Assembly (NCBI RefSeq): GCF_021044685.1
Contig: NZ_CP088014.1
Location: 6,434,001 to 6,498,000, forward strand
Origin: Bradyrhizobium daqingense
GTDB taxonomy: Bacteria; Pseudomonadota; Alphaproteobacteria; Rhizobiales; Xanthobacteraceae
Direction: 5' to 3'
DNA: 64,000 nt
The notes beneath the pieces were generated by a model. That model did not search any database and had not been told where the DNA came from. It saw only the letters and a list, made by a program, of their open reading frames with translations. Position numbers and translations under genes: made by a program. Positions 42,311 through 50,611 of the stretch are shown here, in pieces (positions within the stretch are counted from its first letter, which is position 1; each line of letters begins with the position of its first letter).

Positions 42311-43122
42311 GCGGCAAGCCCGATCAGCGTGGCTTCGGACGCCGCGTCCGCCGGCATGAACATCTCGACGCGGAGCTCCTGCAGCGTCACGTCCTGCGGC
42401 GTGCCGAGCGTCAGAACCGCACCGATCAGACCGATGCCGACCTCGCCGCTACGCAGCCGCACCTCGCAAAGCGGCCCCGGCACGGCGCTATCCTCGAGCT
42501 GAGGCTCAGGCAGGTCCGGCAAGCGCATCAAGTCGCGCCAGGTCGATTGCAGGGCGTCATCGAGCGGCGCAGCCATGGCTTCATGGCGCGCCCGCGATAA
42601 CAGTGCCGCCGCAACGCTCGGCCAGTTCTCAACGAACGGCTTGAGCTCGTTCGGCGCGAGGAACATGCGCATGTGATTGAGCGGGCGCTGCATGCGCTCG
42701 GGGCCGAGCAGCATGGTCATCAGGCGCGAGGCGGCGCGATTGGCCTGCTTCACGTTCCAGCGCCGGTCGGTCACGATGGCGGGGAACGGCTCGTGCCGTC
42801 GCAGCAAGAGATCGATGGCGCGCCGCGCATCGGCGAGCTCCGGCGCGGCGAGATCGCGCTCGCCATATTGCCGCGCGAAGCCGCCGGCCTCGAGCAGCGC
42901 GTTGCGGTCGCGCAGCGACAGATCGAGCGCTGAGGCGAGCTGAAGCAGGATGTCCCGGCTGGCCGCCGCCTTGGCCGTCTCGACGTGGCTGAGATGCTTG
43001 ACCGAGATGCCGGCCTCGAACGCCAGCTCCGCCTGGCTCAATGCACGGCGCATGCGCCAGGCGCGCAAGAGATCACCGGCCGGATTGGCCGGCCGCAGGG
43101 GCCGGGAGGGGCGTGTATCCAT
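42298..43122 (-). CDS. XRE/MmyB-type transcriptional regulator, copy 1
   Basis: 274 residues: N-terminal helix-turn-helix (ALSQAELAFEAGISVKHLSH with the following VETAKAAASRDILL) and a C-terminal MmyB-like ligand-binding domain (NVKQANRAASRLM, TLGTPQDVTLQELRVEMFMPA). Same architecture as the next upstream gene, 53 bases away. Ligand probably a fatty acid or similar, by family; not shown here. Confidence 0.9.
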   Translation of the reverse strand: MDTRPSRPLRPANPAGDLLRAWRMRRALSQAELAFEAGISVKHLSHVETAKAAASRDILLQLASALDLSLRDRNALLEAGGFARQYGERDLAAPELADARRAIDLLLRRHEPFPAIVTDRRWNVKQANRAASRLMTMLLGPERMQRPLNHMRMFLAPNELKPFVENWPSVAAALLSRARHEAMAAPLDDALQSTWRDLMRLPDLPEPQLEDSAVPGPLCEVRLRSGEVGIGLIGAVLTLGTPQDVTLQELRVEMFMPADAASEATLIGLAAQDA

Positions 43123-43175
43123 CCGCCGATTATGCGAGCAGCGCTGCGTGGTGTAAACGCCGCCAGGACGGGCAG

Positions 43176-43997
43176 CTAGGAAAGGCTCGCGGCCATCTGC
43201 TTCAGCCGTTCCGCGGTGCGCTCGTCCGCCGGGAAGAAGGTCTCCAGCGCCAGCTCTGACAGGGTGATGTCGACGGGCGTGCCGAACACCATGGTGGTGG
43301 AGAAGAAGCTGAGGATTTCTCCACCGTGGCGCAGCTTGAAGGGGATCGCGACATTGTCGCTCGACAGCGGCGCCGAGCGCGCCGGCATGGGATAGCTCTT
43401 CAGATCGTTATAGAGCTTGATCAATTCAGGATCGGCCGTCGCCTCGCATTGCCGGTGCAGCCGCTCCAGCAGATGCCCGCACCATTCCGCGAGGTTGACC
43501 GTGCGCGGGGCCAGCGCCTCGGGATGGAAGGCGAGCCGCAGCACGTTGACGGGCTGGCCGAGCAGATGCTGCGGGATGCCGTCGAGCAGCGGCGCCACCA
43601 TGCGGTTGGCGGACACCAGGTTCCAGTGCCGGTCCACCGCCAGCGCTGGATTGGGCTCATGCGCTTTCAGGACGAGGTCGATCGCCTGGCGGACTGATTT
43701 CAAGGCGGGATCCTCCAGCGGACGCTGCTGGAACGCCGGCGCGTAACCGGCGGCGACCAGCAGCACGTTGCGTTCGCGCAAGGGCACGTCGAGACGTTCG
43801 GCGAGTCTCAGCACCATGTCGCGCGAGGGCGCCGCGCGGCCGGTCTCGACGAAACTCAGATGCCGTGCCGAGATCTCCGCTTCGCCGGCGAGATCGAGCT
43901 GGCTCATGCGGCGGCGCTGCCGCCATTCGCGCAAATGGTCGCCGATATGGACCGGCTGGCTGCGTTCGGTGCGTGCGGTGGATGCATGTGCGTTCAT
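43176..43997 (-). CDS. XRE/MmyB-type transcriptional regulator, copy 2
   Basis: 273 residues from MNAHASTARTER at 43997 (an ATG at 44003 is equally possible). Helix-turn-helix MSQLDLAGEAEISARHLSFV, then the MmyB-like domain (NLVSANRMVAPLLD, VFGTPVDITLSELALETFFP). Paralogue of the gene at 42298. A perfect palindrome sits just upstream of its start, probably its own operator. Confidence 0.92.
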   Translation of the reverse strand: MNAHASTARTERSQPVHIGDHLREWRQRRRMSQLDLAGEAEISARHLSFVETGRAAPSRDMVLRLAERLDVPLRERNVLLVAAGYAPAFQQRPLEDPALKSVRQAIDLVLKAHEPNPALAVDRHWNLVSANRMVAPLLDGIPQHLLGQPVNVLRLAFHPEALAPRTVNLAEWCGHLLERLHRQCEATADPELIKLYNDLKSYPMPARSAPLSSDNVAIPFKLRHGGEILSFFSTTMVFGTPVDITLSELALETFFPADERTAERLKQMAASLS

Positions 43998-44032
43998 GAC
44001 CAAAAACCTAGCATGCGGATTTCGGTGCTTCC

Positions 44033-44049
44033 ATTACCAGTCAGGTAAT
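44033..44049. promoter_or_regulatory. operator-like palindrome for the XRE regulator
   Basis: ATTACCAGTCAGGTAAT: perfect six-base arms ATTACC and GGTAAT with a five-base spacer, centred between the divergent regulator (start 43997) and the small gene at 44099. Both would be controlled by one bound dimer. Confidence 0.65.
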
Positions 44050-44098
44050 CGAATCGGGACGCGGGCGGACGCATCTTCGGTCGCAACAGGAGATGACC

Positions 44099-44329
44099 AT
44101 GATCGCACTGCTGCTCTACCGGACCATCGCAGACCACGTCCTGCCCTGGGCCATGGCCTTCGCAACCCGGATGCTGGCGCGGAGCCTCAACATGCCCGAA
44201 CCGCTCGTGCATTCGACCGGCGACTATGTCGTCGCGCAGGTCATCGCATTCGAGCACGGCGTCGGCAAGAGCCTCTGCCCGTTCCGCCTTGCCCGCATCG
44301 TCCGCGCTTGGTGGCGCGGCGTGCGCTGA
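44099..44329 (+). CDS. small protein of unknown function, divergent from the XRE gene
   Basis: 76 residues from MIALLLYRTIADHVLPWAMA, with AGGAG eight bases upstream; an ATG at 44093 adds two residues. A hydrophobic N-terminal helix and a C-terminal part with LCPFRLARIVRAWWRGVR. Probable target of the XRE regulator through the operator at 44033. No family assigned. Confidence 0.6.
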   Translation: MIALLLYRTIADHVLPWAMAFATRMLARSLNMPEPLVHSTGDYVVAQVIAFEHGVGKSLCPFRLARIVRAWWRGVR

Positions 44330-44363
44330 CGTCCCTTCCCCACCTCAACCAAGGAGAACCACG

Positions 44364-44762
44364 ATGATCGAAGCCTCCACTTTCCTGCGCCGTGCACTCT
44401 TCGCCGATGCCGTCTTCAGCGGCGTCGCCGCCCTCGGTTTCACCTTCGGCACGGGCGCGTTTGCCACGCTGTTCAGCCTGCCCGAGGCGCTGCTGCGCGA
44501 AGCCGGCCTGTTCCTGATCGCCTACACCGCGCTGGTGGGGTGGCTCGCTGCGCGCGCGTCCGTTCCCAGGGCCCTTGTGCTGCTGGTCGTGATCGGCAAT
44601 GCCGCCTGGACGGTCGGCAGTATCGCGCTGCTGCTTTCGGGGGCCGTGTCGCCGAACCTCGCCGGCATGCTGATGGTCGTGGCGCAGGCGATCGCGACCG
44701 GCGTGTTCGCCGAGCTGCAATATGTGGGATTGCGGAAGAGCGGGAGCTCGGTTGCGGCGTAG
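44364..44762 (+). CDS. small integral membrane protein
   Basis: 132 residues with four predicted membrane helices (about 10-32, 45-63, 72-92 and 100-122). AAGGAGA lies upstream. Only 34 bases follow the small gene upstream, so probably one transcript under the XRE operator. The fourth helix and its flanks resemble uncharacterised four-helix membrane proteins; no family assigned. Confidence 0.72.
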   Translation: MIEASTFLRRALFADAVFSGVAALGFTFGTGAFATLFSLPEALLREAGLFLIAYTALVGWLAARASVPRALVLLVVIGNAAWTVGSIALLLSGAVSPNLAGMLMVVAQAIATGVFAELQYVGLRKSGSSVAA

Positions 44763-44835
44763 TTCAAGCGGCTCACCACGCGCAGTCGTCGCCCGGCTCA
44801 GCCGGGCGATTGACTATTCCAGGGAAAGCCTGAGC

Positions 44836-45411
44836 TCAGACTCGCGCGCGGCCGTTCGCCTTGGCGAAGGCATGACCATTGAGCTTCTTCTTTTTGGCGG
44901 CCTTGGTCTTGGGGCTCGTGGTGCCCGCCTTCTTGGCCTTGCGCTCATCGCGTGCCTTCACCTTGGCGCGTTCGGCCCGCGCCTCGGCGCGCAGCTTCTT
45001 GCGCTTCTTCTCGCAGGAGTCGCACTTGCAGCCGATCGGCTTCAGATAGGCTTTGAAATAGTCGGTGCCGTAGTCGTAGTTGATCTCGTCGCCCGGCTCG
45101 ATGTTCCTGATTGCGCGGATGAAGACCTTGCGCTCGCGCGGACGGACATCGGATTCCGCGTTGGGACGGCAGGAATGGTTGATGTACCGGGCGAGGTTCT
45201 TGCGCACCGAACCGTCGATAGTCCATCGCCCGTTGAGCTCGAACAGATATTTGTTCTCGATCTCGTCATGCGCCGGAATCCTGGAGTCCAGGATCGGTCC
45301 GAAATAGCGGATGATCCGGGTCCCCTTCTTGATCGGCTTGGTGGCGAAGAGGCCGAGTCCAGTCTTGGAGCGGCCGACGCGATAGGGTTTGTTTGAAGAT
45401 GTGGCTGGCAT
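44836..45411 (-). CDS. SET-domain protein lysine methyltransferase
   Basis: 191 residues. A complete SET domain (about 10-125): GLGLFATKPIKKGTRII, the catalytic NHSCRPN motif, EINYDYGTDYF, then a post-SET cysteine cluster GCKCDSC. A lysine/arginine/alanine-rich tail follows (about 130-191). SET enzymes methylate lysine side chains. The lysine-rich protein encoded 0.8 kb away is a possible substrate. Confidence 0.93.
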   Translation of the reverse strand: MPATSSNKPYRVGRSKTGLGLFATKPIKKGTRIIRYFGPILDSRIPAHDEIENKYLFELNGRWTIDGSVRKNLARYINHSCRPNAESDVRPRERKVFIRAIRNIEPGDEINYDYGTDYFKAYLKPIGCKCDSCEKKRKKLRAEARAERAKVKARDERKAKKAGTTSPKTKAAKKKKLNGHAFAKANGRARV

Positions 45412-45574
45412 GATCAGAGGGAACGAGGACGCGAACGAGGCCGGAACGGCTTAAAGCGAAGCCGCTCTTCTAGAACGATTCCGCGCCGCTGTCAGGTGTC
45501 TGGCGGCGCGGATTGAACCTTGCCCACAATCAAGGCGTCTGACGTTACGAAGTTCCAGCTGTCGAAGCGTCATC

Positions 45575-46179
45575 ATGATCCGCATTGCCGCTCCATCCCT
45601 CACCGCGCTGCTGATATGCGCCGGCCTCGGCTGCGCCAACGCCCAATCCGTGGGCAGCACCTACACATCGACGGCGCCGAAGGATTGCCGCCAGATCGGC
45701 AAGCCCAGCGACCTCGACGGCAGCACCACGCGGGTGTGTCCGGGCAAGATTGGTCTCGTCGTGCTGATGCCGAGGACGATCTACGCGAAATCGTCTCGAT
45801 CGGCCGCACGCGGAAGCAAGCGGCCAAGGAACCGGCCGCCAACGTCTGGTTCGCGCCGTTCAATTCATCGGAGACCACCGTCGAATGGCGCGCTGCCGGC
45901 GCAAAGCCGTTTGCGATCATCCAGCGCTGGCACATCGCCGACAGCGGCGATCCCGACAAGCAGGGGCGTCCGCGCACCATGTCCATGCTCGTTGTGACCC
46001 GGCTGCCGCCGGGGCCGGTCTGCCACGTCGCTTATGTCGATGCCATCGCCAATCCGACCGCCAATGAGCTCGCCCGCAAGGCTGCCGACGATTTCGCCCG
46101 CGGCTTCACCTGCGGCAAGGATCAGGTGAAGGTCATCGGCGCGCCCGGCCGCGCCGTCGAGCTGGCGACGGCGCGCTAG
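45575..46179 (+). pseudogene. secreted protein interrupted by a one-base deletion
   Basis: The first frame gives a signal peptide (LTALLICAGLGCANAQ) and STAPKDCRQIGKPSDLDGST to GLVVLM. The second frame continues as DDLREIVSIGRTRKQAAKEP through NVWFAPFNSSETTVEWR to ELATAR. A single missing base near 45763-45766 restores one frame: 605 bases is one short of 606. The last four bases overlap the lysine-rich gene. Secreted protein of unknown function, with CGKDQ near the end. Confidence 0.8.
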
Positions 46180-46790
46180 CCTCTGGCCTTGGTGCGGCGA
46201 TAGCGTGCCAGGAGGCGCTCGCCCTTTGCTGCAGTACGCCGTGCCGCGGCCACCGTCCTCGGAACTGGCTCGCCCCAGGCATGCGCCGAAAGCGCGTGCC
46301 GGGTCGGCTGCCCCTTGGCATCGACGAGCGGCGGCAGCTTCGCGCGGCCATAGAAGCGCACGGCCCAGCTGCCCTTGCGACGCATCTCCTGCGGCGTCAT
46401 CTCCGAGGCTTTCTTGGTGACGCCGGGCCGCAGGTGAGCGCCCTGCTTGCGTGCGAAAGCCTTGCGACCTGCTGCGGTCAGGCCGCCGCGTGGATCCTTT
46501 TCCTTGGCTGAAGTCCGACGCCTGGCCTTTGCAGCTTTCTTCGCAGTTCGCTTTCGCGACTTCTTCGCTGATGTCTTTTTCGCAGACTTCTTTGCTTTCG
46601 ATGATTTCGACTTCGATTTCTTCTTCGCTGCCATGCGCATGTTGTCCACGAGGTTGGGATAGCGGCGACCGGCACGGCGGGCACGCTTCTTCGCGGCCGA
46701 CTTCTGCGCGGGACTTAGTTGCTTGGACGCCTTGCCCGCACGCTTGCGCGGGTTCTGACGTTTCCAGGGAGCGCGGGATGCTTTTGCCAT
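46176..46790 (-). CDS. lysine-rich histone H1-like protein with DUF6321 domain
   Basis: 204 residues. The first 95 are dominated by Lys, Arg and Ala (AKKKSKSKSSKAKKSAKKTS and similar), like histone H1 tails. The C-terminal part (about 98-190) matches DUF6321: DPRGGLTAAGRKAF, LRPGVTKKASEMTPQEMRRKG, PTRHALSAHAWGEPVP. A DNA- or RNA-binding nucleoid protein is likely. It could be a target of the nearby SET methyltransferase. Four-base overlap with the pseudogene. Confidence 0.85.
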   Translation of the reverse strand: MAKASRAPWKRQNPRKRAGKASKQLSPAQKSAAKKRARRAGRRYPNLVDNMRMAAKKKSKSKSSKAKKSAKKTSAKKSRKRTAKKAAKARRRTSAKEKDPRGGLTAAGRKAFARKQGAHLRPGVTKKASEMTPQEMRRKGSWAVRFYGRAKLPPLVDAKGQPTRHALSAHAWGEPVPRTVAAARRTAAKGERLLARYRRTKARG

Positions 46791-46832
46791 GCGGCGTCAA
46801 CGCCGCACTATGGCAAGAGTTGCTTCGCGGGA

Positions 46833-47552
46833 TCAGGGACCCGGCAGCTTGCCCGTGACGGGCGCCGTCAGCATCGCCTCGAGCAGTCGTTCGGTGCTGG
46901 TGCCTTCAGGCAGCCGCTCCAGAATGTCCTTCAGCCGTCCGTCCAAGAGCAGCATGGTGAAGCCGTGCACCATGGCCCAGGCGCGCGCGATCGCCGCGCC
47001 CTGGTTCAGCGTCAGCGCATTCTCGCTGATCTGCTCCTGCCGCATCATGCCGATGGCATTCGCAAGTCCTGCGAAGGAGGCTTCGGCGGCCTCGTGCAGC
47101 GAGGGTCTCGAATAATCGAGCCGCTCGGTGCGGAACATGATGCCGTACATGCCGGGATGCGCCTGCGCATAGGCGACATAGGCTTTCGGCCTCGCCAGCG
47201 CGCGTTCGAGCGGCGTCGTGGCGGCATCGCAGGCCGAGGCCATCGCGGTGTTGAACTGGCGGAAGCCGACGGCGGCGAGTTCGCTGAGAAGCCCGGTGAG
47301 ATCGCCGAAATGATGCGTCGGCGCGGCATGCGAGACGCCCGCCTCGCGGGCCACCGCGCGCAATGTCAGGCCGGCAAGTCCGTCCCGCTCCAGCACCCGT
47401 TCGGCGGCCTGGAGCAGCGCCTCGCGCAAGGCACCGTGATGGTAGGGAGTCTCGGTCTTCGCAGCCGCGGGGCGCCGCGCGGCACGCACGTGCGTATTCG
47501 CAGCCAGCTTTTTCGGAGTGCGCGGGTTCCGCGCCGTTTCGCTCTTGCCCAT
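46833..47552 (-). CDS. TetR-family regulator next to carotenoid oxygenase
   Basis: 239 residues from MGKSETARNPR at 47552. The helix-turn-helix is at about residues 45-85 (LTLRAVAREAGVSHAAPTHHFGD). The C-terminal ligand domain is of the WHG type (AVGFRQFNTAMA, RAWAMVHGFTMLLLDG). Divergent from the carotenoid oxygenase gene with a palindrome between them. Ligand unknown. Confidence 0.92.
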   Translation of the reverse strand: MGKSETARNPRTPKKLAANTHVRAARRPAAAKTETPYHHGALREALLQAAERVLERDGLAGLTLRAVAREAGVSHAAPTHHFGDLTGLLSELAAVGFRQFNTAMASACDAATTPLERALARPKAYVAYAQAHPGMYGIMFRTERLDYSRPSLHEAAEASFAGLANAIGMMRQEQISENALTLNQGAAIARAWAMVHGFTMLLLDGRLKDILERLPEGTSTERLLEAMLTAPVTGKLPGP

Positions 47553-47626
47553 GGGACAAGCTATATGACGCAATATTGACAGTGTAAAGATTTCGCTTGA
47601 CCGGAACGACGAACGGCGATAACTCA

Positions 47627-47643
47627 TCTTTACGATGTAAAGA
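47627..47643. promoter_or_regulatory. TetR operator candidate before carotenoid oxygenase
   Basis: TCTTTACGATGTAAAGA: perfect seven-base arms TCTTTAC and GTAAAGA with a GAT spacer, 16 bases before the GTG start. A further half-site GTAAAGA is at 47584-47590 in front of the regulator gene. The arrangement fits control of both genes by one TetR protein. Confidence 0.7.
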
Positions 47644-47658
47644 TCGGGAGGATACGCC

Positions 47659-49056
47659 GTGCAACAGGACGCCGCCACCGATCGCCACAACAACATCGCG
47701 CCTATACCCTTCGAGGCCGACGCGCCATTCCTGAAGGTCATCGGAGAATTGCCGCGCGAGCTGAACGGCACGCTCTATCGCAACGGCCCCAATCCGCAGT
47801 TCTCCTCGCCCGGCGCGCACTGGTTCGTGGGCGACGGCATGCTGCACGCCTTCCACCTCGAGAATGGGCGCGCCAGCTACCGCAACCGCTGGGTCCGCAC
47901 ACCGAAATGGCTGGCCGAGCACGACGCCGGCCGCGCCTTGTTCGGCGGCTTCGGCCGCAAGCTGCCGGATGCACCGAAAGAGCTTACCGACGGCGGCGTC
48001 GCCAACACCAACATCGTCTTCCATGCCGGCAAGCTGCTCGCGCTGGAAGAAGCGCATCTGCCGACCGAGATCGAGCCCGGCACCCTGGCGACGCGCGGTT
48101 ATCACAATTACCAGGGCCGCGTCGCCGGCAGCTTCACCGCGCATCCGAAGGTGGATCCCGTCACGGGCGAGCTCGTGTTCTTCGGCTACAACGCCGCGGG
48201 ACCGCTGACACCGGCCCTCTCCTACGGATCGATCGATGCCTCCGGCAAGGCGACGCGCTTCGAGCGGTTCGAGGCCCCCTATGCCAGCATGGTGCACGAC
48301 TTCATCGTCACCGCGAACCATGTGCTGTTTCCGATCCTGCCGATCACCGGCAGCATGGAGCGCGCGATGAGCGGGAAGCCGCCCTACGCCTGGGAGCCGG
48401 ACAAGGGCGCCTATGTCGGCGTGATGAAGCGCAGCGGCACGGCCAAGGACATCGTCTGGTTTCGCGGTGAAGCCTGCTACGTCTTCCACATCATGAATGC
48501 GTGGGAGGAGGATGGCCGCATCATCGCCGACGTCATGCAGTTCGAGGAAGCGCCACTGTTTCCGCATCCGGACGGACGGCCGACCGATCCGGAGAAGTCG
48601 CGCGCCCGGCACTGCCGCTGGACCTTCGATCTCTCGGGCAACACCGACCGCTTCCAGCAGACTTATCTCGACGATCTCACCGGCGAATTTCCGCGCATCG
48701 ACGATCGTCGTGCCGGGTTGAAGAGCCGTCACGGCTGGTACGCCTGCGCAAATCCGAGGCTGCCGATGTTCGGCGCGCTATCGGGCATCGTCCATGTCGA
48801 TGGCAACGGCCGACGGCTCGGCCATTATCTGCTGCCGGTCGGCGATACCATTTCCGAGCCTGTGTTCGTCGAGCGATCGAAGGATGCGGTCGAGGGCGAC
48901 GGCTGGCTGCTTGCGGTGGTCTGGCGCGCGCGGGAGAACCGCAGCGATCTCGCCGTGTTCAATGCCATCGATGTCGAGGCCGGCCCCGCCGCGCTGGTAC
49001 AGCTCGGCCACCGCGTGCCCGACGGCTTTCACGGCAATTGGGTGGGTGCCCAGTAG
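47659..49056 (+). CDS. carotenoid cleavage oxygenase / lignostilbene dioxygenase-type enzyme
   Basis: 465 residues, seven-bladed propeller of the carotenoid oxygenase family. The iron ligands are visible as His in FTAHPKVDP, ASMVHDFI, YVFHIMNAW and the final DGFHGNW. GTG start with GGGAGGA just upstream. Regulated by the adjacent TetR gene through the palindrome at 47627. Substrate (carotenoid or stilbene) cannot be told from sequence. Confidence 0.93.
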   Translation: MQQDAATDRHNNIAPIPFEADAPFLKVIGELPRELNGTLYRNGPNPQFSSPGAHWFVGDGMLHAFHLENGRASYRNRWVRTPKWLAEHDAGRALFGGFGRKLPDAPKELTDGGVANTNIVFHAGKLLALEEAHLPTEIEPGTLATRGYHNYQGRVAGSFTAHPKVDPVTGELVFFGYNAAGPLTPALSYGSIDASGKATRFERFEAPYASMVHDFIVTANHVLFPILPITGSMERAMSGKPPYAWEPDKGAYVGVMKRSGTAKDIVWFRGEACYVFHIMNAWEEDGRIIADVMQFEEAPLFPHPDGRPTDPEKSRARHCRWTFDLSGNTDRFQQTYLDDLTGEFPRIDDRRAGLKSRHGWYACANPRLPMFGALSGIVHVDGNGRRLGHYLLPVGDTISEPVFVERSKDAVEGDGWLLAVVWRARENRSDLAVFNAIDVEAGPAALVQLGHRVPDGFHGNWVGAQ

Positions 49057-49128
49057 CTGGCGTCGTTTCCGTGCGCGACGAAACAGCGATTTCAGATCAC
49101 GTTGATGCTGCGTCACCAAAGAGGTCTC

Positions 49129-49383
49129 ATGCACATGCCCTCGATCACCGCCGACCTCCTCGCTGTCCTCGCCTTGGCCTCTGCCGCACTCGCATTACTG
49201 ACGGGGCAAAGGAGTCTCACGTTCTTCAACGGCGGTATCCTGCTCGCGGTCTGCCTTCTGATCGTCTCGGGGCTACCGATCCTGTCCCACCTGCCTTGGG
49301 CGGAATGGGTCGATGCCTCGCTAGATCAGGTCGTTGCGCTGCTTCACTTTTTGGAGGTCGCCTATACGGTTTGGACCCTGTGA
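49129..49383 (+). CDS. small membrane protein
   Basis: 84 residues with two or three membrane helices (about 8-28, 34-54 and 66-80). Start at the ATG 49129 preceded by AGAGG. Not assigned. The following 264 bases to yciB hold nothing I can identify. Confidence 0.55.
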   Translation: MHMPSITADLLAVLALASAALALLTGQRSLTFFNGGILLAVCLLIVSGLPILSHLPWAEWVDASLDQVVALLHFLEVAYTVWTL

Positions 49384-49647
49384 CGATTCAATGACTCAAC
49401 TCTGCTCGGAAACCATCGATTTTATTGAATTGGTTCCAGCCGGCCCGACGAGCCTGATTTCACTATTCCAACATCATGACTGGCGCCCTGGGCTGCGGCC
49501 ACGCGTTTGATGGCGGTCGCGTTCTCGTCAATCTTTGGTCCCCGCGACACCGAGATTCATGTCACAAAATAGTATGCCGCGCATCGTCAGACCAAGTATG
49601 GTACGGCCACCCGCGCATTGCCCCAACGCCCGCTGAACAGGATCACG

Positions 49648-50202
49648 ATGAAGGACGTATTTGCCCGTCTCGGCTCCGACCTCTTCTCCGCAATCCTCTT
49701 CCTGGCCATCTACCTCATCACCGACAACGTCATCCTGGCGACCTCGGTGGCGATCGCCGGCGCGGTCGCGCAGGTCATCTATGCCCGCATCAAAGGGCAG
49801 CCGCTCAACTACATGACCTATGCGAGCCTCGCGCTCGTCGTTGGACTTGGCGCGATCACGCTGCTGACCAACGATGCCCGTTTCATGCTGGCAAAGCCCG
49901 CGATCGCGCATTTCGCGATCGGCCTGATCATGCTCAAGCGCGGCTGGATGCTGCGCTACATGCCGCCGATCGTCGTCGAGACGGTTCCGGAATATGTGAC
50001 CGCCGCGGGCTATGCCTGGTCGGCGCTGATGTTCGTGATCGGCGTCGGCATGATCGTGGTCGCTTCGACGGGCGATCTGAAGCTGTGGGCATTCTATCTC
50101 ACGGTGGTCGCGGGCGGTGGCAAGATTCTGGCCTTTGCCGTGCAGTACGTCGTTCTGCGCATCATCGTCAGCAGCCGCCGACGCGCCGCTGCCCGCGCCT
50201 GA
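49648..50202 (+). CDS. YciB/inner membrane septation protein A family
   Basis: 184 residues, five or six transmembrane helices, YciB (septation protein A) pattern: LGSDLFSAILFLAIYLITDN, the later FMLAKPAIAHFAIGLIMLKR and a long final helical region. The family is linked to cell-envelope maintenance and septation. Shortly followed by two secreted-type genes. Confidence 0.85.
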   Translation: MKDVFARLGSDLFSAILFLAIYLITDNVILATSVAIAGAVAQVIYARIKGQPLNYMTYASLALVVGLGAITLLTNDARFMLAKPAIAHFAIGLIMLKRGWMLRYMPPIVVETVPEYVTAAGYAWSALMFVIGVGMIVVASTGDLKLWAFYLTVVAGGGKILAFAVQYVVLRIIVSSRRRAAARA

Positions 50203-50301
50203 ATGCGGGGTTAGGCAGGCGCGTCGAGTTGGGTTATAGGCTCGCCACGGGACTGGCCGCGGATCGTCGCGGTCCGCCGGTGATTTGTTCGGGAGACGGG
50301 A

Positions 50302-50598
50302 ATGGCCGTAGACGGCAACTGGAATCTGACCATGACGACGCCGATGGGCGAGCGCCAGGCAACGTTGAGCCTAAGAGCCGCGTGCGGCACTCTCACGGGC
50401 ACGCAAGGTGCAGAAGGCAATACCGCCGAGATTTTCGACGGCACCGTCTCTGGCGACAACGTTTCCTGGAAGGTCTCGATCGACAACCCGATGCCACTCA
50501 CGCTGGAATTCACCGGCACGGTCTCGGGCGACAGCATCAGCGGCGAGATGGGCATCGGCCCCATGGGCAGCTTCCCGTTCACGGGCACGCGGGCCTAA
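50302..50598 (+). CDS. small beta-rich protein of unknown function
   Basis: 98 residues, no signal peptide. Repeated GTxSGDxxSxxxxxxxPMPL pattern: FDGTVSGDNVSWKVSIDNPM and FTGTVSGDSISGEMGIGPMG are two copies of one strand-turn unit. GGGAGA precedes the ATG. Resembles short conserved Bradyrhizobium proteins. Function unknown. Confidence 0.65.
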   Translation: MAVDGNWNLTMTTPMGERQATLSLRAACGTLTGTQGAEGNTAEIFDGTVSGDNVSWKVSIDNPMPLTLEFTGTVSGDSISGEMGIGPMGSFPFTGTRA

Positions 50599-50611
50599 CG
50601 GCTCGCGTCGA

